DNA from: Rhodohalobacter barkolensis
GTDB taxonomy: Bacteria; Bacteroidota; Rhodothermia; Balneolales; Balneolaceae
Reading direction: 5' to 3'
Assembly: GCF_002834295.1 (NCBI RefSeq)
Contig: NZ_PISP01000003.1
Span: 496,001 to 560,000, forward strand
DNA: 64,000 bases
Shown here: positions 55,156 to 62,980 of the stretch, in pieces
How the letters are laid out: each line of letters starts with the position of its first letter
Position numbering within the stretch: position 1 is the first letter of the stretch
Position numbers and translations under genes: made by a program
Notes under the pieces: model-generated
What the model was told of the DNA's origin: nothing
Database searches by the model: none
Seen by the model: only the letters and a program-made list of their open reading frames with translations

Positions 55156-57086
55156 TAAAATGCCTGACCAATGCTAAAATGAATTCCGATTCGGCTCCAT
55201 GCGTTTCCATAATCCTGTCCTTCATATATGTTCAGGTCTTCATCCGTTGGATTCAGTTTATATCCCACATCAACCCGAACAGGACCAATTGGCGACTGGT
55301 AGCGAATACCGCCGCCCGCACCAAACTGAATGGGGCGCTCTTCTACACTATTCACATTATCCCAAACCTGACCGCCATCTAAAAAAGCTGCAAGCCCCAG
55401 GTTGTTAATAAATCCTGTCAGTTGTTGTCTCAGCTCTAGGTTGAACGTTAACATCGTACGGCCGCCAACCGGAACGTATCCGTCAAAATCACCCGACTCA
55501 TCAAAGCGTGCCCTGCTGGGGCCCAGCTCCTGCCGGTTCCAGCCTCTCACCGAGTTCGTTCCCCCCGTAAACAATCGGATATTTGAAGGTAGCGATTTAT
55601 CCTGATCATAGAATATCACGCCACTGTTTACGCGGGTTGCGATGGTGAGTGAGTTTGTAAGATTCGTATACCTTCGAACATCAAGGAGTGCTTTTTGAAA
55701 TGTAAATGACGACTCCCCAAACGTACCGGAGAACTCAATAAACGGCTGAATAACCCATCCTCTTGGCTCCCGGCTCAATCCCTGGCTATAATAGCCCGAC
55801 AGCGAGAGCGACGATACGTTATAGTTTAAAACCGTATCGGGCAGTGCTGCGTCCGCATTCCTCGATATCTCTTCGTTAATTGAAAATTCATAGGAGGCAG
55901 AAGCCGTTTTGACCCGATCCAGCTGATAAATTAAACTGTTATTAAATCCTGACTGAAACAGCTCGAATGACGGTTCTAATCTATGCTGCCCAAAAGCTGT
56001 TACCACATAGCTGCTTCTGGAATTAAACACATACGGGATTAGGTAGTCGGTACTCAATCTCTGCTCAATAAATGAACCCCTGCCGCTTACCCCAAACCGG
56101 TGTCCCGTTCCGCTGATGTTGCGGTTTTGCCAGCTTAATTGCCCGCGCAACAACTCTTCCCGTCCAAAACCTATCATGGCCTGCACAGACCGTTTGGGGT
56201 TCTCACGAACTCTCAGCACTACATTAAGGGTTGAATCCTGTGGTTGATCGGGTACGGTTATCGTGGCAAATCGAAAGAGGTGATGATTAAAAACCTGACG
56301 TTGAGCAGACTGTAGTTTGCTCCGGCTGTATCTTTCCCCCTCTTTAATCTCCGTTTCTCGTATTAATATTCTCTCCGGTACCGAAATATCACCCTCTATT
56401 TTAATATCCGAAAAATAAGCTCTTGAATTAGGGATGGCTCTAATGGTAACATCTGCCCGATTAGACAGTGAATCGACCTCCGACAAAACTTCAACCTCCG
56501 GCCATGCAAATCCAAACTCTTCAAGCAAATTTAAAAAACGTCCTTCCGCATCCGCTTTTCTCAATGTCTGGAACCGGCTCCCTTCCTGAAAATCGTGCTG
56601 TTCGGCGGTTCTTTCAAATTCACGAGAACTCCGGATTTCATCTATTATCTCCTGTTCCGCCTCAATCACAATTTCAGACGATCGGATTCGAATCGGCTCC
56701 CCCTCTCTGATTTTAAACACCACTTCTTTCTTCCACTCTTTACGGCGATCTACAATCTCGTAATCCACCTCAACATTTTGGTAGCCCCGCCTCTCATAAT
56801 ATCTTACAATTCGAATGCGATCACGTCTGACGTCCATCTCATTTAGAATAAAATCGTCTGTTCGCCCAAATGTCTTTTGTAATAAGCTGGGTTTGGATGT
56901 AGCAATAATCTCACTGAGAACCATGTTGCTGTAGTTCTCATTGCCCTCAAAAGTGACGTCCCATACTACCGGTTCTCTTTCACTGTCTTGCGCCAAAACC
57001 ATTTCTGTGTTCAGCATGAACAAAAGAGCACCCGATAAAAAAAGAAATAGCTTGCAAGCAGCGTTATCTTGAATAGAATTCAACAA
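55155..57086 (-). CDS. tamA: TamA-like outer membrane protein (BamA/Omp85 family)
   Basis: A 643-residue Omp85-family protein. A Sec signal (LFLFLSGALLFMLNTEMVLA) precedes POTRA domains (~35-290; EGERYSRSKLQSAQRQVFNH is the last) and a 16-strand barrel (~300-643) containing the conserved loop-6 type motif (LFTGGTNSVRGWNRQELGP) and a C-terminal strand SRIGIHFSIGQAF ending in Phe. It partners TamB, encoded immediately after. No ATG fits the start: the codon at 57086 is TTG (followed by a second TTG), and the first internal ATG would remove most of the signal. A TTG start is therefore likely. Confidence 0.92.
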   Translation of the reverse strand: MLNSIQDNAACKLFLFLSGALLFMLNTEMVLAQDSEREPVVWDVTFEGNENYSNMVLSEIIATSKPSLLQKTFGRTDDFILNEMDVRRDRIRIVRYYERRGYQNVEVDYEIVDRRKEWKKEVVFKIREGEPIRIRSSEIVIEAEQEIIDEIRSSREFERTAEQHDFQEGSRFQTLRKADAEGRFLNLLEEFGFAWPEVEVLSEVDSLSNRADVTIRAIPNSRAYFSDIKIEGDISVPERILIRETEIKEGERYSRSKLQSAQRQVFNHHLFRFATITVPDQPQDSTLNVVLRVRENPKRSVQAMIGFGREELLRGQLSWQNRNISGTGHRFGVSGRGSFIEQRLSTDYLIPYVFNSRSSYVVTAFGQHRLEPSFELFQSGFNNSLIYQLDRVKTASASYEFSINEEISRNADAALPDTVLNYNVSSLSLSGYYSQGLSREPRGWVIQPFIEFSGTFGESSFTFQKALLDVRRYTNLTNSLTIATRVNSGVIFYDQDKSLPSNIRLFTGGTNSVRGWNRQELGPSRARFDESGDFDGYVPVGGRTMLTFNLELRQQLTGFINNLGLAAFLDGGQVWDNVNSVEERPIQFGAGGGIRYQSPIGPVRVDVGYKLNPTDEDLNIYEGQDYGNAWSRIGIHFSIGQAF

Positions 57087-57191
57087 TGGAGTTTTTTATA
57101 ACTTTTATAAAACTGATGACTGTAGTATATGTAGTTTGCTAAACATAGAAAATTTCAGAGACAGTACTTCACAATAAAATCTACAAAATTA

Positions 57192-58466
57192 ATGCTCACG
57201 CCCCGAAGTTCATTTATTTTCATCACACTCATTGCCGTTCTATATCTGTCTGCCTGTAAATCATCCGAAGAATTTACCGGCTACTCTTACGATCCCGAGG
57301 GTGTTACAGAAACTACAGACCGGGAAATAGACCGTCAAAATAAACGCACCATCGGGTTTATGGAAGATGGTGTTTGGATTACAAATGAGTTCACAGGTTC
57401 GAGAGTAAATGATGTTGTTCGAGTTGCACCATATCATTATCAGCTTCAGATCAATCCGGAAATCAGCCCGATCAACAACAGCCCTTGGTACGGTTTCCGG
57501 GTGTGGGCTGATGATTCGACAAAAGTAACCTTAGAGCTTTCGTATACAGATGGCCGCCACAGATATCGTCCTGATATCAGTTCAGATAACGGGGAAACCT
57601 GGCAAAAGGCAGATTCTACAACCTATCAGCGAGACCCTGACACTCGTAACGGAATGATAACATTAAATATTGGACCTGATCCGGTTTGGGTTTCAGCACA
57701 TGCACCACAAACTACAAGCGAATTTCGCCAGTGGTCGGATCAGCTTGCACTGAAATCGTTTGTTCAACGTTCGGTTGTCGGTACCACGCATCAGGGCCGA
57801 CCGGTCTATCAGCTTAAACTTTCAGAACACTCTGAAGAACCGGTAAAAGGTGTGATTTTGATCTACGGCAGACAGCATCCACCGGAAATTCCGGGCTATT
57901 TAACCGGGCTTACATTTATTGAAGAACTTGCATCCGATTCTGACTTGGCAAAGCAATTTCGGCAATACTTTGATGTCTGGACCTATCCGTTGATGAATCC
58001 CGACGGTGCGGATAGCGGGCATTGGCGAACCAACGCTGCCGGTGTTGACCTGAACAGGGATTGGCAGTATTTCAACCAACCGGAAACTGATGCCGTCCGC
58101 AGATCCGCTTTACCTCTTCTAAAACGTGACGATCGCAAAGTATTTTACGGCATTGACTTTCACTCAACCGGAGAAACCGTTTTTTATCCAATTCTGGAAG
58201 AGATTGATACTTTCCCACACCTGTTCACCTATCGCTGGTTAGACCGAATTAAATCACAGTTGCCCGAAACAGAAGTCAACGTGGAGCCTTTCCCAACAGA
58301 TTCGCCAATCGCCAAAAACTGGACCTACAAAACATTTGGTGTTGATGCGGTAACCTACGAAGTTTGGGATGAATTACCCGAGGAAAAACTTGAAGAATTA
58401 GGAAAGAAGTCTGCCATCATCTTCATGGAAATGATGATCGCAGAGTTCGAAAAGGAGATGAAATAA
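57192..58466 (+). CDS. M14-family peptidase, lipoprotein
   Basis: A 424-residue lipoprotein (lipobox VLYLSAC, Cys22). Residues ~45-175 form an N-terminal beta domain like that of cytosolic carboxypeptidases (VWITNEFTGSRVNDVVRVAP; YYQLQINPE-like YHYQLQINPE). The M14 catalytic domain has zinc ligands His229 and Glu232 (GRQHPPE), His324 (IDFHSTGE), substrate motif NAAGVDLNRDWQ and the general base Glu390 (VTYEVWDE). The layout resembles M14 AGBL/CCP-like enzymes (M14B). It probably trims peptides or cell wall peptides in the periplasm. Divergent from tamA with a ~105-bp shared promoter region. Confidence 0.87.
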   Translation: MLTPRSSFIFITLIAVLYLSACKSSEEFTGYSYDPEGVTETTDREIDRQNKRTIGFMEDGVWITNEFTGSRVNDVVRVAPYHYQLQINPEISPINNSPWYGFRVWADDSTKVTLELSYTDGRHRYRPDISSDNGETWQKADSTTYQRDPDTRNGMITLNIGPDPVWVSAHAPQTTSEFRQWSDQLALKSFVQRSVVGTTHQGRPVYQLKLSEHSEEPVKGVILIYGRQHPPEIPGYLTGLTFIEELASDSDLAKQFRQYFDVWTYPLMNPDGADSGHWRTNAAGVDLNRDWQYFNQPETDAVRRSALPLLKRDDRKVFYGIDFHSTGETVFYPILEEIDTFPHLFTYRWLDRIKSQLPETEVNVEPFPTDSPIAKNWTYKTFGVDAVTYEVWDELPEEKLEELGKKSAIIFMEMMIAEFEKEMK

Positions 58467-58527
58467 ACCACTTGTTATTTCATTAGTAATTCATAAGTCT
58501 GAAGTAAATTGTTAGAGTGTGTTTAAC

Positions 58528-59052
58528 GGTTGAATTTAAATTCAATACGTGTTTGTATTAGTTTGAAGTGTTTTAAAGTGATTATTCATCCCCCTTCAAA
58601 GGGGGATTAAGGGGGATGGCCCTTAGCATAGCGAATTATGGAAAAGTATTTCAACCATCTGGGTTACAATAAAGATCTTAAAGAGGTCGCAAGAAAACTA
58701 CGTAATGATTCCACCCCCGCTGAGATTCGACTATGGACAAAATTGTTACGAGCAAGGCAAATGAAGGGGTATCAATTCCTGAGACAAAGACCTGTATTAA
58801 ACTACATTGCTGATTTTATGTGCAAAGAGTTGCGATTAATAATTGAAGTAGACGGGGAAAGTCATGAACAGGAGCATCAATGGTATAAAGATGAGGTACG
58901 ACAAAAAGAATTGGAAAATTATGGGTTTACCATAATTAGATTTTGGAATGAAGAAATATTCAACGATTTGGAAAATGTATCCAGGGTCATTGAACATTGG
59001 ATCGATAGCCATCCCCCTGCACCCCCTTCGAAGGGGGAATTTAAATTCAACC
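58528..59052 (+). mobile_element. Candidate DUF559 element bounded by composite inverted repeats
   Basis: GGTTGAATTTAAATTC (58528-58543) and its exact reverse complement GAATTTAAATTCAACC (59037-59052) mark the ends. Inside them are matching hairpin units: left CCCCCTTCAAAGGGGG + ATTAAGGGGGATGGC and right (reversed) CCCCCTTCGAAGGGGG + TGCAGGGGGATGGC. The left end has ~46 bp of extra sequence between the two parts. A DUF559 nuclease gene is the only cargo and its last codons are encoded by the right repeat. No target duplication was identified. A mobile nature is inferred. Confidence 0.6.
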
Positions 59053-59057
59053 AGTAA
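58638..59057 (+). CDS. DUF559 family endonuclease-like protein
   Basis: A 139-residue protein of the DUF559/Vsr-like PD-(D/E)XK nuclease fold. The N-terminus ARKLRNDSTPAEIRLWTKLL and RQMKGYQFLRQRPVLNYIAD are typical; the likely catalytic residues are Asp59 (YIADF) and Glu70/Asp72 (IIEVDGESH), with GFTIIRFWNEEI at the end of the fold. Residues ~125-139 (HPPAPPSKGEFKFNQ) are read from the right-hand repeat and are not part of the fold. The family is presumed to cut DNA, but function has not been established. The gene has no neighbours in an operon and lies inside inverted repeats. Confidence 0.88.
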   Translation: MEKYFNHLGYNKDLKEVARKLRNDSTPAEIRLWTKLLRARQMKGYQFLRQRPVLNYIADFMCKELRLIIEVDGESHEQEHQWYKDEVRQKELENYGFTIIRFWNEEIFNDLENVSRVIEHWIDSHPPAPPSKGEFKFNQ

Positions 59058-59100
59058 CCACGTTTTTACCTTTACAAAACACATTCAATCCCAAACCTGC

Positions 59101-59688
59101 ATGAAAATAACATTTAACCACAAACTATACGGCATTGCTCTACTGTCTCTTTTTCTATCAGCCTGTAGCAGCCCTGCACTTGATGATTACAGTGATGTAA
59201 GCTATGAGTTAACCGATCAAAATGGAGAAGAAGTTATTTTCCCTGATGATTTTGAAGGTTCACCGGTTGTGATGGGTTTTATCTATACAAACTGTCCTGA
59301 TATCTGTTCATTTATCACAGCCAATGTGGGCAAAGTTTATGAAGAGATGGAAAATCCCGGCGATACCCAGTTTGTATTGGTTACTTTTGATCCGGAACGC
59401 GACTCCCCCGAAGTTTTAAAGTCGTATGCTCAGGCATTTGATATGGATAAAGACCCTTTTCATTTCCTGACCGGCGACACCGACACTATCGATCAATTTA
59501 TGCGAAGGGTCAGTGTTCGAACTCAGGAATCTTATTCCCGGGAACTGGACGATGGCGGGCGCATGTATTTTTTGAACCATTCAGATAAAATTCTTCTCAT
59601 AGACGATAATTCGCAACTCATTTTTGATTACGGCGGCAGTATGACACCCGTAAATATTATTATTGAAGACCTACAAAAACTACTATAA
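59101..59688 (+). CDS. SCO1/SenC family copper chaperone, lipoprotein
   Basis: A 195-residue thioredoxin-fold protein with a lipobox (LFLSAC, Cys22). The copper site is Cys65 and Cys69 in TNCPDIC and His160 in YFLNHSDK, as in Sco1. It delivers copper to the CuA centre of cytochrome c oxidase on the periplasmic side of the membrane. ATG at 59101 is chosen because it gives the signal peptide; the open frame extends further upstream into the DUF559 element. A PCuAC chaperone gene follows after 10 bp and is certainly its partner in function. Confidence 0.93.
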   Translation: MKITFNHKLYGIALLSLFLSACSSPALDDYSDVSYELTDQNGEEVIFPDDFEGSPVVMGFIYTNCPDICSFITANVGKVYEEMENPGDTQFVLVTFDPERDSPEVLKSYAQAFDMDKDPFHFLTGDTDTIDQFMRRVSVRTQESYSRELDDGGRMYFLNHSDKILLIDDNSQLIFDYGGSMTPVNIIIEDLQKLL

Positions 59689-59698
59689 CAGCTTAATT

Positions 59699-60148
59699 AT
59701 GAAATATTTATACCTATTATCTTTCGCGTTACTATTCGCAATCAGCTGTATCGGAGAAACAGAAAAAAATGAACCGGAGATTACTGGCGACGGAGTTCAG
59801 ATTGAAGGCGCGTGGGCCCGGCCGGCCAGTGAAGGACGCATGAGTGCAGCCTATTTTTTAATCTCCAATTTTGAACTGGAAAGCGACACCCTGGTATCTG
59901 TGGAATCGGATGTTGCACAGCTAGTTGAAATTCACGAATCCTACGAAAGAGAAGAAGGTATGATGGGGATGCGGGAAGTACCCCAGGTAGAAATTCCGTC
60001 CCAATCCACAATACGTTTTCAACAGGGTGGTCTACACATTATGCTGATTCAGGTAACCCGCACGCTGGCTGATGGTGACACTTTTGAGCTGACCCTCAAC
60101 TTCTCCAATTCAGAATCGCAAACGATTGAGGTTCCGGTAAGGTTGTAA
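59699..60148 (+). CDS. PCu(A)C-type periplasmic copper chaperone
   Basis: A 149-residue lipoprotein-like protein (LLFAISC, Cys17). The copper-binding pattern His79-x11-Met91-x21-His113-x-Met115 (VEIHESYE, GMMGMREVP, GGLHIMLI) is that of PCu(A)C. It carries Cu(I) and passes it to Sco1 or directly to cytochrome oxidase subunit II. WARPASEGRMSAAYFLISNF near the start is also typical. It is second in an operon with sco1, 10 bp apart. ATG at 59699 is the start that gives a proper signal peptide. Confidence 0.93.
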   Translation: MKYLYLLSFALLFAISCIGETEKNEPEITGDGVQIEGAWARPASEGRMSAAYFLISNFELESDTLVSVESDVAQLVEIHESYEREEGMMGMREVPQVEIPSQSTIRFQQGGLHIMLIQVTRTLADGDTFELTLNFSNSESQTIEVPVRL

Positions 60149-60187
60149 CTTGTACAATTAATAATGCATTGATTAAGCTGCTTTAAA

Positions 60188-60312
60188 GTCCCCTCCTTTT
60201 CCAAGGAGGGGATTTAGGGGTGGTTCAAACAGACTAAAATCATTCCTCATACTTTTTTGAAAGAAAAATTACCGGCCTAACCACCCCCGACCCCTCCTTA
60301 AAAAGGAGGGGA
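60188..60312. repeat. Free-standing hairpin-pair element (MITE-like)
   Basis: The left unit is CCCCTCCTTTTCCAAGGAGG + GGATTTAGGGGTGGTT; the right unit (60279-60312) is the near reverse complement, AACCACCCCCGACC + CCTCCTTAAAAAGGAGG. Both terminal units contain internal palindromes; ~55 bp of unrelated sequence lie between. It has the same plan as the in-frame elements at 5301-5420 and 26737-26899 and no coding capacity. Confidence 0.85.
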
Positions 60313-60343
60313 GCATCTTTTATCATCAAACTCAGGTTTATAA

Positions 60344-61003
60344 AGCAAGTCAATACATTCACCCCCTGCCGTTATCAATAAGAAAGCCAAAAAAACAGCG
60401 GAGTACTACAACAAACTGTCTCCAAAGTACGACAAACTGTACTCCTCTTATCTGAATCAAACTCACGAGCATTTCCTCAGTCACTTCAAGCCGGAGCCCG
60501 GAGATCGGATTCTGGACGCCAGTGCAGGAACAGGAATTCTCGCAAAAAAGCTTCTGGATAACTTCAATACGATCGAAGAGTTGGTTCTGAATGACCCGGC
60601 GTCAAAGATGCTGGAAAAAGCAAAGGGTAAACTTGGTAGCTATTCAAATGTCCGGTTTACAAACTGCTACTGTGAAGAGCTCGACTTCGAGCATCAGACT
60701 TTCGATAAAATCATCTGCCTGAACTCATTCCACTACTATGTGGATCAGAAAGCTGTTCTCAGTCACTTCCACAATTTTCTAAAACCGGGCGGTGAGCTCT
60801 ACATGCTCGACTGGAATCACAAAGGATACTTTTTGATCTCCAGCTTTCTCATTGATCTGCTCTCTCCTGAAAATATCAACAGCCGGTCTTTGGAAGAGAT
60901 GAAGTCCTTATTGAAAGAGTTCGGCTTTAAAGTTCAAGAACAAGAGGAATGGAGCTTCAGATGGTGGAAATTCTTTTACTTGAGGTGCAAGAAATCAGAT
61001 TAA
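60344..61003 (+). CDS. Class I SAM-dependent methyltransferase, start codon missing
   Basis: An open frame from 60344 to 61003 encodes INKKAKKTAEYYNKLSPKYD, then DRILDASAGTGILAKKLLDN (SAM motif I), FDKIICLNSFHYYVD and FLKPGGELYMLDWNHKGYF (motifs II and post-II), and a usual C-terminus. The whole Rossmann fold is there, but no ATG, GTG or TTG occurs before the TTG at 60581, which lies past motif I and cannot be the true start. The start may be a rare codon (ATC at 60374 or ATA at 60353) or may have been lost with insertion of the repeat element 30 bp upstream. Substrate unknown. Treat as an intact fold with a damaged 5' end. Confidence 0.65.
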   Translation, partial: SKSIHSPPAVINKKAKKTAEYYNKLSPKYDKLYSSYLNQTHEHFLSHFKPEPGDRILDASAGTGILAKKLLDNFNTIEELVLNDPASKMLEKAKGKLGSYSNVRFTNCYCEELDFEHQTFDKIICLNSFHYYVDQKAVLSHFHNFLKPGGELYMLDWNHKGYFLISSFLIDLLSPENINSRSLEEMKSLLKEFGFKVQEQEEWSFRWWKFFYLRCKKSD

Positions 61004-61008
61004 AATCA

Positions 61009-61839
61009 TCATTCCAAAACAAACCGAAATGTAATTACTCCTTCCTGAACTTCCTGAGGAACCGATGAAGGAAGAGGAGCAAATCTCCAGCTTCGAAGGG
61101 TCTGCATAACTTCACGTTCGAGCTCAGGATTCATTCTTATGAGCGGTATGATTCTTTCAACATTACCTTGTGGGTTTACAAAAATCCTAACTCTAACTGT
61201 AGCCTCTTGATTTGTGCGATTCATTGGCATAGGCTCTGATCTGGGTTCGCGGTCGAAACCTTCCCACTGTAGTTCATAAGGGGCGGATCGATCCGGATCA
61301 CTGCCGGTTCCCTCATCTACATTAATTTCTCCGGTTGTTCCTTCCTCAACTCCGCTGGTTTCCACGCCTTCCTGAACTTCCTCAGCCTCCTCTGCTTCCG
61401 GCGGAACTTTTTCCTCCTCAACCTCTTCGGTAACCTCAACATTCTCGGGATTAATTACTTCAGTTTCAGGAGTTTCAATCACTTCTTCACTCTGAATCTC
61501 TTCCTGCTGTTCGGGCAGTTCTACAGGTTTGGCAATTTCCTCTTCGGGCTGCTGTGGCGTTTCCACCGGTTCGGTAATTTCGGGATCAGGATCTTCCGGT
61601 TCCGTCTCCGCCGGGTTTGGGCGCGTTGCCACGTCCTCTTCCTGCACTTCGGCCTGCTCTGCAACGGTACCGCTTCTGAACTCGCCAAGCGTAACTTCCA
61701 TATAGGCCGGACGATTGTCGTGGTCCATATTGATGTTGTAAAGAATAGCAATGATAAGAAGAACCAGGTGGATCGCACCGGTTACAGCAAGACCAAAACG
61801 GTCTTCTCTATCAAAGTAAGATTTGAACCAATCTAACAT
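61009..61839 (-). CDS. tonB: TonB-like energy transducer
   Basis: A 276-residue protein. A cytoplasmic tip (LDWFKSYFDREDRFG) precedes one membrane helix (LAVTGAIHLVLLIIAILYN, ~17-36). A long acidic, Pro- and Glu-rich linker (residues ~60-175) spans the periplasm, and the C-terminal domain (TVRVRIFVNPQGNVERIIPL; LRSWRFAPLPSS; GVITFRFVLE) is the TonB box-binding fold. It takes energy from ExbB/ExbD, encoded just upstream, to power outer-membrane transporters. The linker is rich in glutamate rather than the usual lysine. It is the last gene of the SPOR-exbB-exbD-tonB operon. Confidence 0.92.
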   Translation of the reverse strand: MLDWFKSYFDREDRFGLAVTGAIHLVLLIIAILYNINMDHDNRPAYMEVTLGEFRSGTVAEQAEVQEEDVATRPNPAETEPEDPDPEITEPVETPQQPEEEIAKPVELPEQQEEIQSEEVIETPETEVINPENVEVTEEVEEEKVPPEAEEAEEVQEGVETSGVEEGTTGEINVDEGTGSDPDRSAPYELQWEGFDREPRSEPMPMNRTNQEATVRVRIFVNPQGNVERIIPLIRMNPELEREVMQTLRSWRFAPLPSSVPQEVQEGVITFRFVLE

Positions 61840-61844
61840 AAATG

Positions 61845-62249
61845 TTAATCGCGCTCCGTGGCCATTACAATATTCATATTCAATGCCTGACCAATATTCA
61901 TGACATGTACGGCGTCATCAACCTTCGCATCACGGTCGGCACGTACTACTAACGAAGCACTTGGCTTATTCTGATACACCTGCCGAATAAAAGTGGATAA
62001 GTTTCCACGAGTGGTCTGTTCACCATCCACAAAAAAGTCTCCTTCAGCAGTAATTGCAACAGAAATTTGCTGTGCATTGTTGGTTACACTCGATTCAGCC
62101 TGGGGTACGTTCACCCGGATTCCGAAATTGGTAACAAACGATGAGGTTAAAAGGAAAAAGATCAGCAGCAGCAAAATGATGTCCGTCAGTCCCGACTGTG
62201 AGAACATAGACAACGGCTTCAATTTCACACTGTCTTTACGAAAATCCAT
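61845..62249 (-). CDS. exbD: Biopolymer transporter ExbD/TolR family protein
   Basis: A 134-residue protein with one membrane helix containing the proton-path Asp23 (SGLTDIILLLLIFFLLTSSF) and a periplasmic domain with VNVPQAESS and ISVAITAEGDFFVDGEQTTR. It forms the energised complex with ExbB (5' neighbour, 3 bp gap) and TonB (next gene). Family assignment is secure; it could instead serve a TolR-like role, but a TonB gene follows, so ExbD is preferred. Confidence 0.94.
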   Translation of the reverse strand: MDFRKDSVKLKPLSMFSQSGLTDIILLLLIFFLLTSSFVTNFGIRVNVPQAESSVTNNAQQISVAITAEGDFFVDGEQTTRGNLSTFIRQVYQNKPSASLVVRADRDAKVDDAVHVMNIGQALNMNIVMATERD

Positions 62250-62252
62250 GAA

Positions 62253-62972
62253 TTACCCCTCCTGACGTTTCTTCGGAGATGGTGCCTGCAGCAGATCAAC
62301 AAAATCGGCAGAAGCATTTTCGAGTTCAAAAACCATTCTATCTACTTTACCTACAAGATAGTTGTAGAAACCGAGTGCAATAATACCTACAATCAATCCG
62401 GCTGCCGTTGTAATCAACGCCTCCCAGATTCCTCCTGCAAGTACACTTGGATTTACATTCCCCTGCAGAGACTGGATATCCATAAATGCACGGATCATAC
62501 CGGTTACCGTTCCGGTAAAACCAATCAGCGGCGCAACACTGGCAATGGTTGCCAGCCAGTTCATTCGCTTTTCAAGTTGATAAATCTCTTTTTTACCCGC
62601 ATTGTGAATTGCTTGTTCAATATCCCGAATCGGGCGACCCAACCGGCGGATACCGGATTTTAAAATCCTTGCAAGCGGTTTGTCAAACTCTTCACAATAT
62701 TGAATGGCACGCTGTTGGCTGCCCGACTTCAACAGCGACTCAATATTATTGAGCATGCTATTCACATCCATCTGTGAATTTTCAAGTGTTCGCCACCGTT
62801 CTGCAATCACATAGATTGCTAATACAGAAAGGATAAAGAGCGGAATCATTAAAATGCCACCCTGAGATAAAATTTCGAAAAATGACATTGAAGCTTCGTC
62901 CTGTAGCATTTGAGCAAGTGAATCTGCCTCTGTTGTATCAGCCTGAAGCATTAAAAACGAGATGATATTCAT
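62253..62972 (-). CDS. exbB: MotA/TolQ/ExbB proton channel family protein
   Basis: A 239-residue membrane protein with three helices (GGILMIPLFILSVLAIYVIA; MNWLATIASVAPLIGFTGTV; ALITTAAGLIVGIIALGFYN), the APLIGFTGTVTGMI signature around the conserved Thr, and a large cytosolic loop between the first two. It forms the proton channel that drives ExbD and TonB. A short N-terminal Asp/Glu-rich segment precedes the first helix. It follows the SPOR gene by 8 bp. Confidence 0.95.
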   Translation of the reverse strand: MNIISFLMLQADTTEADSLAQMLQDEASMSFFEILSQGGILMIPLFILSVLAIYVIAERWRTLENSQMDVNSMLNNIESLLKSGSQQRAIQYCEEFDKPLARILKSGIRRLGRPIRDIEQAIHNAGKKEIYQLEKRMNWLATIASVAPLIGFTGTVTGMIRAFMDIQSLQGNVNPSVLAGGIWEALITTAAGLIVGIIALGFYNYLVGKVDRMVFELENASADFVDLLQAPSPKKRQEG

Positions 62973-62980
62973 GTATTTAT

